NCBI GenBank assembly: GCA_020466095.1
Contig: CM035807.1
Span: forward strand, 63,396,650 to 63,460,649
Source of the DNA: Chlorops oryzae
Lineage: Eukaryota > Arthropoda > Insecta > Diptera > Chloropidae
DNA: 64,000 nucleotides
Direction of reading: 5' to 3'
The notes beneath the pieces are model-generated. The model was not told the DNA's origin and made no database searches. It worked only from the letters and a program-made list of their open reading frames with translations. Of the stretch, positions 1-9,277 are shown piece by piece (the stretch's first letter is position 1; every line of letters begins with the position of its first letter). A program made the position numbers and the translations under genes.

Positions 1-1055
1 GCTGCACTTTTTGTCAGTTTTATTTTTATTACAATTTGCAGAGTTGTGAAATTCTCCGCAAACGACGCAGACCATGCGTAGGGTACAATAGGACTTAGTA
101 TGGCCATATTCTTGGCAATTAATACATTCGACAGGGCCAGTACGCTTATGAGGTTCTTCTATTACAACTCTACGGTGGAGAAGATATTGTAGTCCGTAGA
201 TTGGATGAGTCTCATTTTTTTTTAGTTTTAGGTTGTCCGGGCTAAGTTCTACTTTGAACATCGGCTGTGGGGTTTTATTCCTATTGAAAATGTTCATTAC
301 GTTCCTAATTTTAAAGCCTTTTTCTTCTAGGGCTTGTTTAATTTCCACAGGATCTACATCTGATTCAAGCCTTTAATAACTACACTAAGGCCTTTGCTGC
401 TTTTAAGCTGATACGTGTAGTAGCTTTTTTTGTTGTCGTTAAGGAATTTAGTGACAATTCTGTAGTTATTTACATTATAGACCTGAATTTTGGTCTCATG
501 AACATTTCCTCTAGTAAGAGGCATGATGTGGAAGGACTCCTTTCCAATTAACTGGGTCAGGCTCGTGACCAAATTGTTGGAGCTACGCTCTCTAAGATAT
601 ACTGAAGGCGGTTTTGGTGATTTTTCTCCACCATCCTTTGATTTATCAGAGGTCTCAGTGGGCTCTGTGCTTAGAGCCGCAAATCTATTTCCACTTAAAG
701 CGTTCGATGGGTTAGCGTCAGATTTTGTTTTATTTATTTTCGCTTTACCCACATTGGATTTCTGTGGGCTAAGTTTCCTTTTAATCTTAATGTAGCGATC
801 CATGCCTGTCTGCACTGCTGGATCACCTACGTTATTAGCAGGAGCTTTTGAACCGCTGTTAACAGAAAGCTCAACCTCTGTTGTTGATCTCGCAGTCTTG
901 TTGGTTTTTGTATTGGATAATTCCGTGTGAGCAGTGGGATGATTTTGCGAGGGCGGTACTTCAGGCACTTTCACTATTAAATAAGCATTTCTGGCATTAG
1001 AGCCACTAAAAGAGTGCCTTCTTTCAGGCTGAAGTTTTAAGTTATCGCGTTGCAA
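1..1055 (-). pseudogene. LINE ORF1 (gag-like nucleic-acid-binding protein), frameshifted and truncated by the edge
   Basis: ORF1 of jockey-type LINEs encodes an RNA-binding protein of the retrotransposition particle. The first 233 codons (1055 down to 354) are open and start at MQRDNLKLQ. The frame then ends near 354, but a shifted frame continues the same protein without interruption to the window edge. It includes a CCHC knuckle (CINCQEYGHTKSYC) and a second cysteine cluster (CVVCGEFHNSANC). Compared with the intact ORF1 at 49590-51161, one base is missing just after the codons for IKG near 378. So this is a single-base frameshift copy, otherwise well preserved. Whether the break is real or an assembly error in this copy cannot be decided from the window. 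Confidence 0.8.
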
Positions 1056-1460
1056 ACGTTGTACCAGTATGCAAAATTTAAATACTGCCCTGGGGCTAGC
1101 TTTGAGTCTAGCCTGTAATAGGCAGAGCTCAAAGCTTTATTGTGGTTCTTGTATAGGCTAAAAATTTATTCTGGACAGCTTTGGCGAAAGAACAAAGCTA
1201 CAATGAGAGAAATGATAAATGAAGAGAAAGAAAGAGTGGAGAAAGTCGAAGTTCGGAAAATTTATAGATTTCGACTTGGAAATGATACGTCTCACCCGAC
1301 GAAGCTTGAATTCCTCAGTTCCTTAGGAGGATGGACTCGAGAAGAATCGCGCGAGACAGAGAAATGTATATAAGTTATTATTTAATACTTTAAATTTAAA
1401 TTTTTAAATTTTCGTTTTGACGAGCGCGTAAACTTTGATGATCCCGAATAGGGTTGCCAG
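1..1460 (-). mobile_element. Jk-A: 5' part of a jockey-clade LINE
   Basis: This is the 5' portion of a non-LTR retrotransposon on the minus strand, running off the left edge. The ORF1 protein closely resembles that of the full-length LINE at 49277-54392 (shared segments YLRERSSN, MPLTRGN/VPLTRGN and YTYQLKSSKG). The likely 5' terminus on the minus strand is CTGGCAACCC at 1460, the same first ten bases as the full-length copy. About 400 bp between this and ORF1 would be the 5' UTR; it is not obviously alignable to the other copy. No target duplication can be tested because the 3' end is outside the window. Confidence 0.8.
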
Positions 1461-2350
1461 CGCGAACTATATATGATTATAGGAATTGAAACAAAATTTA
1501 ATAATGTACACTTTTTATAATTTGTACAGAAATGCGAAAATTTCAAACTTTTAAATATTTTTTTTTTTTATTTTTCATGGATATCCTTCTCTTGGAAGGA
1601 TTAATATTTTTAATTTTATCTTTGTTTAGGTTATATCCTAGAGATTTTATTGGGTTATGTCCCGCTATTGCTGAGCGGCAGGACTCGCAAATCTGTTCGG
1701 CGCAAGCGCCCAATTTCTCTATTTTTATACGGCGGCGATACGCCAATTAATTCAGCGCGGAGCGCTTAATTATTATTTTTTTTTATTTTTTTTTATTTTA
1801 TATATTTCTTTTTTTTTTTTAATTATATATATAATATATAGTATATGTAATAGATGACTGGTATTCACTTACCATTTTCTTAAGGATCGCCATACTACTT
1901 AGTTGATTTCCGGCTTCAGATTTCTTAGTGCTGGTTGTTGGTTTACTCTCGCTTTTCCAATTTAAATGAGAATCTTCTCTTTCTATTATATTATAAAATT
2001 GCACAATTTTAGTTCGAAAATTTGCAAACTGTCACTGTCTATTAAAAAATTGCACAATTGTAATTCAAAAATTTGCAAACCGTCACACAACACTTTTTTA
2101 CTTATATGCTTTTTCTCCTTTCTTTACTTTTTAATTTGGTTTTTTTTTTCTTCGGCAGCTATTTGTTAATATTGCCTTTTTTTTTTTTATTGGAATCCTT
2201 TTTTTCTCTGTACTAATTTTGCTTATGTTTTTTTTTGAAATCCTTTTTTTTTTTTTTTTACTTTGTGTCACTGCACTGTGCCGGTTTCTTTTTCCTCTTT
2301 TTTTTTATATAACTCTTTTATTCTTTTTCGCGAAAACTTTTTTTTCTTTT
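1461..2350. other. AT- and T-rich spacer, probably the leader of a minus-strand LTR element
   Basis: There are long T runs on the plus strand (A runs on the minus strand) and no recognisable coding. It lies directly downstream, on the minus strand, of the LTR and primer-binding-like site at 2351-2842, so it is most simply that element's untranslated leader, cut off by the LINE at 1460. A GC-richer island at 1655-1770 holds a few short direct and inverted words. I see no gene. Confidence 0.4.
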
Positions 2351-2362
2351 GCTCGGGCGCCA
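2351..2362 (-). promoter_or_regulatory. Primer-binding-site-like sequence of an LTR element
   Basis: Minus strand TGGCGCCCGAGC, starting three bases inside the LTR edge. TGGCGCC(C) is the usual start of primer sites complementary to tRNA-Lys 3' ends in gypsy-type elements and retroviruses. Only about nine bases can be credited to the match, so the tRNA identity is an inference. Confidence 0.5.
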
Positions 2363-2365
2363 AAA

Positions 2366-2842
2366 TGTTGTACTTTAAAATGTTGTACTTTAAAATGTTG
2401 TACTTTAAAATGTTGTAATTGTCCTTTAGAGGAAATAACGTTTTTATTTTTAGTTTTAAATTATCTTTTATTAACCGGATTGGTGTTGCACTCGATCCCG
2501 TGGTATTATTACAACTTCACTATTTTTACAATTCAAAATTCAAATCAACTTAAAAATATTCTTAAAATTACTTAAAACTAGGTTCGCTGACGCGAACTCT
2601 GCTGCATTCATACTCCCCCGCTGCCGTCTTTTCTCTTCAGTTTCTGCTGACGTCTTCTTCTTGCGCAAATTTTTTTTTCGCTCACTTTGGGCTCGCATTC
2701 TAGGTCTTCCGTATTTTACTGGAATGCATTTTTGTCTTGCACTCAACTGCCCCAATTTAGAGTTTTTAGGCCGTTGGTGCTTATTGTCTTCTGCTTTCGC
2801 TCAGCACAGTGGCCTCATGATACTTGTGACATGATAACAACA
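2366..2842 (-). mobile_element. LTR of a gypsy-type element, minus orientation
   Basis: On the minus strand the stretch begins TGTTG and ends CAACA, the inverted termini expected of an LTR, and is followed by a TGGCGCC primer-site-like motif. The 3' end is unusual: a 15-bp word (TGTTGTACTTTAAAA on the plus strand) is repeated at 2366, 2381 and 2396, with a partial fourth copy at 2411, so the exact LTR edge is ambiguous by up to 45 bp. An AATAAA-like signal lies near 2470. No internal coding region survives. The second LTR is not in the window. Confidence 0.55.
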
Positions 2843-3330
2843 CGCTGAACGAAATTTGCCAAAAAATGGCGGAGGCTGGGGATCATATGAAGGGCAGAAA
2901 ATATGCACGACGAATAAATATATCATTCTTAAGGCGATGTCTTGTTAATTGAGTTTCAGAGAGGAGCATTACGTCTCCTTCTTCTTGATTCTAAAAATTT
3001 TGAATTTCCAGTTTTTCTTGGTTAGCCCGTTCGAATTCCAGGTACAAATTTTTAAGACACTCATATTTTTGCCAAAAGTGCTGTCATTAATTGTACTTGC
3101 ATTTGCATAGTTTTATCGAGTGAGCTTTGATGTGTTTGTTAAATTGGGACAGACTTTGAGTTAGAGTTGTAATGGAGTTCCCTTACAAACAGAGTCGCTA
3201 CCTCTACGTAATTATTATTAAGTTGAAATTATTGAATTCCTTTTGTTTTGTTTGCCTTGTAAGGATGTCTCCTTACAAACAGAGCCGACAAGAATTTAGG
3301 CATTAGGCCGTCCCTTTATTAAGAAAAAAC
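2843..3330. other. No gene seen
   Basis: Moderately AT-rich sequence without a credible reading frame. A word around TCCTTACAAACAGAG(T/C)CG occurs twice (near 3180 and 3270), suggesting decayed repeat sequence, perhaps the 3' non-coding part of the element whose polypurine tract follows at 3331. Confidence 0.4.
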
Positions 3331-3350
3331 AAAAAAAAAAGGGGGGAAAA
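3331..3350 (+). promoter_or_regulatory. Polypurine tract of a plus-strand LTR element
   Basis: Ten A, six G, four A: a typical polypurine tract that primes plus-strand DNA synthesis immediately upstream of a 3' LTR. The sequence downstream behaves like an LTR (core promoter at 3698-3732, AATAAA at about 3777). Confidence 0.6.
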
Positions 3351-3800
3351 TATTGCATTCATTGTTGTATAGAATTGTGTTTAAGTTTCCTACTGTGCTG
3401 AAGAAGAAAAAAAAAGACAAAGGAAAAAAATATAACAGACAAACCTAAGCATTTAGGCATAAGCCGACGACGGAAGCAATGTTTTTTTATCTTTTGCTCT
3501 TAAAAATAATAATTTTGTTTTTTTTTCTTTTACTACATAGCCTAGCTGCAAACATAGTCGTGAGTGCAAAATTCCATTTGTAGCCTAGCTATAAATAAAC
3601 ATGTGGAGGGGATTCGGCTTGCCTAATTGCAGCTACAACCCACCAGTCTTCGGCGATTTGTAGCTGAAAATAGTCAGTATTCAAGCTAGCCAAACAGTAT
3701 AAAAGGCCGCACTTGGCACTGAAAAACTCAGTCGGTGTGTGACTCGCGTCGCGTACACAACAATGCTCGGTGAAATAAAAGTGAACAGTGAATTCGTTTG
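3351..3800 (+). mobile_element. Putative LTR of the errantivirus-like element Err-1
   Basis: It lies between a polypurine tract and a leader-like repeat array and contains a TATA box with arthropod initiator at the right spacing, then an AATAAA motif near 3777. The exact ends are not visible: no clear TG...CA or TSD could be fixed. The polypurine tract on its left and element-internal sequence on its right suggest an LTR shared by two copies or a rearranged copy. Confidence 0.45.
3698..3732 (+). promoter_or_regulatory. TATA box plus initiator in the Err-1 LTR
   Basis: TATAAAAG at 3698-3705 and TCAGT at 3728-3732 place the initiator A at 3730, 32 bases downstream of the TATA start, the normal RNA polymerase II geometry in insects. 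Confidence 0.6.
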
Positions 3801-4100
3801 GCCAAGTGAATTTTAGCAAAGCCTCGTGCGAGTGTCCAACCGCCGTGGCTCGGTCACTTTGTATCAAGGACTAACATAGTCACATTTGTGTGTCCAACCG
3901 CTGTGACCCGTTTGTTTTGCCAAGTGAATTTTAGCATAGCTGCGTGCGTGTGTACAACTGCCGTGGCTCGGTCGTTTTGTATCAAGTACTAGCATAGTCA
4001 CATTTGTGTGTCCGACCGTTGCGACTCGGTTGTTTTGCCAAGTGAATTTTAGCATAACTGCGTGCGAGTGTCCAACCGCAATGGCTCGGTCATTTTTACG
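3801..4100 (+). repeat. 118-bp tandem repeat, about 2.5 copies
   Basis: Units begin GCCAAGTGAATTTTAGC at 3801, 3919 and 4037 (period 118). Each unit contains the paired phrases GTGTCCAACCG and TGGCTCGGTC. The array sits where the 5' leader of the LTR element should be and runs straight into integrase coding sequence at about 4087, so a deletion fused the leader to the 3' part of pol. Confidence 0.85.
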
Positions 4101-4797
4101 GTACATGGCATGTGTAGCCTTGGAGGACGCAGAAGCGTCCACGGTGGCCCAAGTATTTTTTTCCGAAATTATCGCACGGTTTGGCATTCCAAGAAAGCTG
4201 GTTACCGACAATGGTACCAACTTCGTGTCAAATCTATTCAAAAGCGTCTGTAAGATTTTAGGTATAAAGAAACTACACACTAGTCCATATCACCCCCAGG
4301 CGAGCGGTGCTTAAGAGCGAAGCCACCGAGCCCTAGCAGAATATCTGCGAAATTTTGTTAACGAAGACGGAACCAACTGGGACCAGTGGCTGTGCTACGC
4401 AATGTACGTACACAACCGCACCCGACATGCCGCCACACAACAAACACCGACCGGAATATTACCGTGCCCTCATGAAGTATCAACTTCAACGATCGCATAA
4501 GTTGGCCAAGGGGACCTTAAGAAAAGCTAAAGTCCTATCTGAAAAACGCTATGATCAAGGAACACGTTCCAAAACCTTTAAACAAGGTGATTATGTATTA
4601 ATTAAAAACCATGCGAGAAAAAAAATCTCTCTCAACTTTGGAAGGGGCCTTTCGTAGTAATTGGGGTCCCGGGCCCCGTAAGCGTGATTGTTAAAATACG
4701 CGGACGAGATAAAACCTATCACGTCATTTCGGTCAAACGTTTTGTGCCAAAGCCTAACAAAGGCGAGTCAGAGACGCTTGGGTCTTCATCGCAATGA
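4087..4797 (+). pseudogene. Ty3/gypsy-type integrase, C-terminal half, broken (Err-1)
   Basis: Integrase inserts the reverse-transcribed element into chromosomes. Visible parts are the second catalytic Asp in VTDNGTNFVS (about 4200), the SPYHPQASGA stretch (4285), a region reading NWDQWLCYAM (about 4375), and a C-terminal GPFVV / VKRFVPKP segment (4645-4755). The N-terminal zinc finger and the first catalytic Asp are absent because the sequence jumps from leader repeats into the core. There is an in-frame stop at 4312 just where the catalytic Glu region begins, and further frame changes follow near 4440-4650. Non-functional. The plus orientation agrees with the envelope gene at 11024, so both probably belong to one errantivirus-like element. 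Confidence 0.75.
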
Positions 4798-4974
4798 GCC
4801 AAGGGCTTCTACTCATAACAAACACTTAGTAGAAAATTTTCCACATAAGTTCGTATAATTCTTGAACAAACAGACTAATTGCTTATATATATTAAACGGT
4901 GGTGGGTATACACACGTTGTAGTGATAGGAAAAATATAATGAAAAAATAAACATTTATTTTAACATAAAGAAGC

Positions 4975-5342
4975 TTGAAGGCGTCGGCGCATGGTGCCCA
5001 CGTTTGATATCGACCGTGTACGAGAGGAGGAAAGAAAACGCCAACACGGCCCTCGAAAACCTCGTCATCCTCCACGACCATTTACGGCCAGAGAAATCCC
5101 ATTTGATCCGGAGCCGGAAACAAACAATTGAATGCGCGGGCCCCAACCGTTGCCGAAAGTGCAGGAGGTGCATTCGCGACAGGCTAAATAACCATGCGCA
5201 ATATAAAAGAATGGCCGGCTGGGGAACGTATTTGGTCGAGAAGTACCTATACTTCGTAGACGGCGCGCAGTGTCGCGAGTGCGGCCAAAAATGTCAAAAA
5301 TGCACTTTCGAAATTATTCAAAATTCTATTTGTTTTTGTTAG
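4975..5342 (+). pseudogene. Unidentified reading frame between integrase and envelope (Err-1 accessory ORF, 5' part?)
   Basis: An open frame of 112 codons starts at 5004 (MISTVYERRK). It is basic and cysteine-rich, with C-x2-C pairs in NRCRKCRRC and CRECGQKCQKC. The GC content is higher than the flanking DNA, as for the envelope region. It lies after the integrase terminus, and a second unidentified GC-richer coding stretch (9985-10587) lies before the envelope gene; the 4.7 kb between them is inserted material. I therefore infer one accessory ORF, or two, split by an insertion near 5290. I do not recognise the family. The overlapping frame is also long and open at 4990-5140, so the true frame is uncertain. 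Confidence 0.4.
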
Positions 5343-5708
5343 TATATACAAAAATTTCAAATCGTTTAACCGCAGGACCGTGCCAAAGTTGCACTTCACG
5401 AAATCGGCCTATTCGCTCAAACACGTGCACAAATATTTGTTCATATTCATGAAGCGTTTATTAGCTTAATTTTAGCTCTATTTTTAAGATATATATGTCA
5501 AATTAAAATATAATATTTCTACTTTCTGGCAACATTAATTTATTGTTTATATTTATTACATATGGGAAGTTCCGTTACTTTAATGTGTACAAAGTGAAAA
5601 AAGTGGATTTTAAAGCGAGTTTAATTTTTAAAAACAAATAATAAAAAAAGTATATCCGAGTATATCGGCAATTTTTTTATATTTTAAAGTTAAAGGTGTT
5701 ATAAGACA
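5343..5708. other. No gene seen
   Basis: AT-rich, non-coding, between the Err-1 fragment and the start of the interrupted gene. It may hold the promoter or 5' UTR of that gene, but I see no TATA/initiator pair that I would defend. Confidence 0.4.
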
Positions 5709-6374
5709 TTGAGAGTAAGTGCAACCGCTACAAATCATAAGTTTTTAAGATATAACGATTTATTCATAGTGGCCCGTGTTGTTGTTAAAGAGCTATTTAA
5801 TGTGTGGATTTCTTGTGGAGCGAGCAGATCTACAGAAAAACAAAAGGCAATGCTTGATTTTTTAAAAGCAAAAATTCAACTTCATTTGGAGGATGAAGAT
5901 TTGAAAAAAAAAAATTAAGTTTTGGGAAGCCAATTTTAAAACAAAATGGGATGCTTGTTCCAAAAATCGTAGTGTTTTTGAAAACCGCCACTCAAAATGG
6001 TTAAACTCTTTTGTCGAATTTAATTTATATGAGGTGGTAAGTAAAAATCTCCCATATTATGTACTGGAAATTGAAACAAAATTAAATAAAAACGTTGATT
6101 TGTGTAGCCCAATAAAGGCATTCCAACGCAATCGGTATATGACGATGAGGTAAGGAAAAATTTTTTTATATTTAATTTTTAGCTAAAAATATTGTTTTTA
6201 TCACGAAGCTTCCAAGTACAAATAAAGTAAGGCCAAAAACTTCGTATGAAGAAGCAGCTCCTAGAACAAAGCGTAGAAAAGTGCAAGAATTGATAGAAAC
6301 ATCTTTTTCGGAGCTTATAAGCGATGCATCGGATGCCATAAGAGCTAAAAGAGTTGTTCGAAGTATATTAAATT

Positions 6375-6403
6375 AGGTGTAGTAAAAAGAAATCCATTAT
6401 TTT
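6375..6403 (+). repeat. mariner left TIR
   Basis: 29 bp matching perfectly, in reverse complement, the right end at 7629-7657. Similarity stops after TTATTTTT. Confidence 0.9.
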
Positions 6404-6449
6404 TGCATTAAATTGAGGGCATTATTTAAGATAGTTAGAATGACCCGAT

Positions 6450-7511
6450 TTAGGTCAAATATGCGCCGTTTTGTTCGATAACTTGTTGCCATTTTAAAGG
6501 TAATTTCATTATGCCTCTCTCATAGAAGCCCTCGTTCCTATTAGCAAAAAATTGAGACAGTCGAATTTCAGAAGCCTCTTTTGAAGCGAATGTTTCACCA
6601 GCAAAATTGTTCGCCATGGACAGGAACAGATGGTAATCACTTGGTGCCAGGTCCGGACTATAAGGTGGATGCAGAAGAACCTCCCAACCAACCTCCCGGA
6701 GCTTCTGGCGAGTCACTATCGATGTGTGTGGCCTGGCGTTGTCCTGATGGAACACAATTCCTCTCCTATTGGCCAAAGCTGGCCGCTTTTGGGCGATTGC
6801 TTCCTTCAGACGGTCCAATTGTTGACAGTAGAGTTCCGAGTTAAGAGTTTTGCCATATGGGAGCAGCTCATAGTAGATAATTCCCTGCCAATCCCACCAA
6901 ACACACAGCAAAACCTTCCTGGCCGTCAATCCTGGCTTGGCCACCGTTTCCGCCGGTTCACCGTGTTTCGACCATGACCGTTTTCGCTTGACGTTGTCGT
7001 AAGTGACCCACTTTTCATCACCAGTCACCAACCGCTTCAGAAATAGGTCGATTTTGTTGCGGTTCAGCAGCGATTCGCAGATGGAAATTCGGTCTATGAG
7101 GTTTTTTTGCGTTAACTCGTGTGGCACCCATACATCGAGCTTCTTTGTGTATCCAGCCTTATTCAAATGGTTCCAAACGGGTTTTTGTGCAATCTTTAGC
7201 TCTTTTGCAATCGAAACAGTGCTAACATGACGGTCGGACTCGATAATTTCCATGATTTTATGGACATATTCGACAATTGGCCTTCCAGTGCGTGGTGCAT
7301 CCTTGACATCGAAGTTACCGGAACGGAATCGACGAAACCAAAATTGCGCATGATTGGCTGTTACAGTATCAGGTCCATAAACGCTATTCACATTTTCAGC
7401 CGCCTGGCTTGCGTTTTCTCCCTTATCGAAGAAAAACTGTAAAATGTAGCGAATTTTCTCTTTGCTGATGTCCATCTTTGACAAGCTCTCAAACAAAACT
7501 GAATCAATCAA
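6450..7511 (-). CDS. mariner transposase, apparently intact (DD34D)
   Basis: It catalyses cut-and-paste transposition of its element in the nucleus, with insertion at TA. The open frame is 353 codons; Met13 (MDISKEKIRYIL) gives 341 residues, close to the usual 340-350 of mariners, and is the more likely start. An N-terminal helix-turn-helix pair spans roughly residues 13-120 with the linker GRP motif (APRTGRP). Further signatures are WVPHELT, then the catalytic Asp in VTGDEKW, the second in HQDNARPH and the third in YSPDLAPSDYHLF. I count 34 residues between the second and third Asp, the mariner DD34D signature. No stop or frameshift is seen. The overall wording resembles mellifera-subfamily transposases (for example WWDWQGIIYYELLP, KRPALANRRG). 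This makes it a candidate active copy, unlike most neighbours. Confidence 0.93.
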   Translation of the reverse strand: MIDSVLFESLSKMDISKEKIRYILQFFFDKGENASQAAENVNSVYGPDTVTANHAQFWFRRFRSGNFDVKDAPRTGRPIVEYVHKIMEIIESDRHVSTVSIAKELKIAQKPVWNHLNKAGYTKKLDVWVPHELTQKNLIDRISICESLLNRNKIDLFLKRLVTGDEKWVTYDNVKRKRSWSKHGEPAETVAKPGLTARKVLLCVWWDWQGIIYYELLPYGKTLNSELYCQQLDRLKEAIAQKRPALANRRGIVFHQDNARPHTSIVTRQKLREVGWEVLLHPPYSPDLAPSDYHLFLSMANNFAGETFASKEASEIRLSQFFANRNEGFYERGIMKLPLKWQQVIEQNGAYLT

Positions 7512-7628
7512 TCAAAAAAGTGTCAAAAAAGCTTTTTTAGTAGGAACTGTCATCTTTCTAATGCCCCCTAGCCGAACACGATCGGACTAATACAACGCGA
7601 GATGCAGATAAATAACGCCATCTATTGG

Positions 7629-7657
7629 AAAAATAATGGATTTCTTTTTACTACACC
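7629..7657 (-). repeat. mariner right TIR
   Basis: Reverse-complement partner of the left TIR, adjacent to TA target duplication. Confidence 0.9.
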
Positions 7658-8138
7658 TAATATTTCATACAAACTTCCATTTAAGCATTGGCAGGCACGA
7701 ACTGATGAAGAAAAGTCTATTGTGAAAATAACCAAAGATAAGGCTAAAACAGGATACGGGACATCGAATGACGGGAATACCGCACGAAAAATTTTTTCAC
7801 ATATTAACATATCTGCAAACATTACAGGAATTGATATGAACATAATTAAAAATTTCTCTATTATTCTGAAAGTTCTATCATGTAGCTTTAAAATTAATTT
7901 TGAAACTTTTGGCTCTTTGTTAGAAAATACATTTAATTTATATACAAAGCTTTATGAATGGTATTTGATGCCTGTAACAGTACATGAGGTTTTAGTTCAT
8001 GGCATCGATATTATAAAAAACTTTTCTTTGCCGATTGGTCGGCTTTCAGAAGACGCATTAGAAGCACGGCATAAAGATTTAAGAAATATTTGCTTGCAAA
8101 ATGCAAGGAAAATTTCCAGGGAAGCATGCAATAGAGAT

Positions 8139-9071
8139 TAAAGGGCTGCGCAAATGCATTTGGATCACCATACAAAACATCTTCGCGGAGCGCAATTACA
8201 TTCGCTCTCTCACTCTCATTTGGCGATAGCGTTGCGGTGAGCACATATATTTGGTAGTGTGTGTAAACGAAAAACGCGTTGAAAGCAAAACAAATGAATA
8301 ACTGTCTTGTTCCCATTAATTATGTAAATCAAAAAGACTTGCAAGCGGAGTTCAAGTAAGCAAGCATTTGGAGTACTTGAGTAACACTACTCGACACCAA
8401 AAATTTCCACGAACAAAGATATGAATTCTATAGTAAAATTTTCCGCTGATTACGAAAATGACAAAAAAAAAAATTTTCTATCGCACAGTTTTTCCGTTAT
8501 TTAAAAAAAAACAACGTTTTTTTAAAATATTTTTAACATGTTACTTTTTTCACTATAACACCGTCACGTTTTTGCGGACAATAAAAAAACATAGCATCAT
8601 TAAATCAACATGTTAAACAAATTGTAAAATAACAGTTTTTTTGAAATAACGGAAAAACTGTGCGATAGAAAAAATTTTTTTTTCCATTTTCGTAATCAGC
8701 GGAAAATTTTACTATAGATATCTTATGTTTGCTTCTTGGAGCATGGAAAAATCTAAAATTCTAAACATCTAAAACTCGTTCGCTATAAACAGCACACAAT
8801 TAGCGGCGCACGCAAATACTTGGAATACAAGCTAGAACCATACAGTTATTTTGGCATTTGCCGGTATAGCATCGTATGAAAACAAGAGTCGATGAGAGTA
8901 AGTGGCGTATGCTACTTCATTCGAGAGAGAGAGAGTTAAAACATTGCTTGCGCGCTGAGCAGCAAGTAGCTCTTTTTTTCTATCTCTTTGCTGTATTCTT
9001 CTACAAGTGATGTGCGTATTTTAAAGTACTTGGTGTTATCAAAGAAGCAAATGCATTTGCGGAGCCCTTTA
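8139..9071. mobile_element. hAT-type MITE with 8-bp target duplication
   Basis: 933 bp flanked by ATAGAGAT at 8131-8138 and 9072-9079. Terminal inverted repeats begin TAAAGGGCT, then (G or C)CGCAAATGCATTTG. TAAAG fits the hAT terminal consensus YARNG and the 8-bp duplication fits hAT. There is no transposase frame inside. Deleting the element plus one duplication restores the reading (ACNRD / MLRTILL) of the interrupted host-like gene, confirming the borders. It contains a second, palindromic insertion at 8431-8714. Confidence 0.85.
8431..8714. mobile_element. Small palindromic MITE nested in the hAT MITE
   Basis: 284 bp with inverted ends TAGTAAAATTTTCCGCTGAT extending about 70 bp inward (through the GTGCGATAG-type words), flanked by TA on both sides (8429-8430, 8715-8716). 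The central part also folds (AACATGTTA). The TA duplication suggests a Tc1/mariner-type non-autonomous element; the family is unknown to me. Confidence 0.65.
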
Positions 9072-9277
9072 ATAGAGATATGCTTAGAACTATATTGCTG
9101 TCTTCCGAACCAACAATTTTTCAACATAAAAAATTTAAAAAAAATAAACAATCAATTAAGTATGAAGAGATAAGTTTGTATGTTTTTCCTCCTGAACAAG
9201 ATGAATGTGATAGCTCCCTTGAAATAGACATAGAAGCTTTTATTTCTGAAGAATCAGATACTGATTTTAGTGAGTAA

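Larger units (their letters stand above)
6375..7657 (-). mobile_element. mariner element (mellifera-type), complete with TIRs and TA duplication
   Basis: 1283 bp bounded by 29-bp perfect terminal inverted repeats (outermost bases GGTGTAGTAAAAAGAAATCC on both ends, continuing for nine more) and TA dinucleotides at 6373-6374 and 7658-7659. It encodes a full-length transposase on the minus strand. It sits inside the interrupted gene at 5709-9277. Confidence 0.95.
5709..9277 (+). pseudogene. Member of an uncharacterised multi-copy arthropod gene family, interrupted by two transposons
   Basis: I do not know its function. Three coding parts are visible. (1) 5709-6120, an N-terminal part (ARVVVKELFNVW, KFWEANFKTKWDACSKN) with a frame change in an A-run near 5910. 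(2) 6190-6374, a basic segment (VRPKTSYEEAAPRTKRRK, SELISDASDAIRAKR), probably after a small intron with GTAAGG at about 6152 and TTTTTAG at 6181. (3) 7660-8138 joined to 9080-9277, with motifs GYGTSNDGNTARKIF, MPVTVHEVLVHG and LPIGRLSEDALEARHKD and an acidic C-terminus. From memory, the (R)PxKSFxExxxRTKRR, NDGNTAR and LPIGxLSExAxEARNK motifs mark a repetitive, unannotated family common in aphids, flies and Hydra; I cannot verify this here. Collapsing the 8-bp duplication of the MITE at 8139-9071 restores continuous reading; collapsing the mariner TA leaves a one-base shift. Confidence 0.6.

Noticed and set aside
2219..2575. 118-codon hydrophobic plus-strand frame resembling a membrane protein
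   Set aside because: Low-complexity T-runs plus the 15-bp triplication; antisense to an LTR and leader.
3589..4280. Minus-strand frames with repeated HSHA and TVGHT peptides
   Set aside because: Antisense translation of the 118-bp leader repeats and integrase.
6581..7442. Plus-strand frames of 71-115 codons
   Set aside because: Antisense to the mariner transposase, which has complete motifs on the minus strand.
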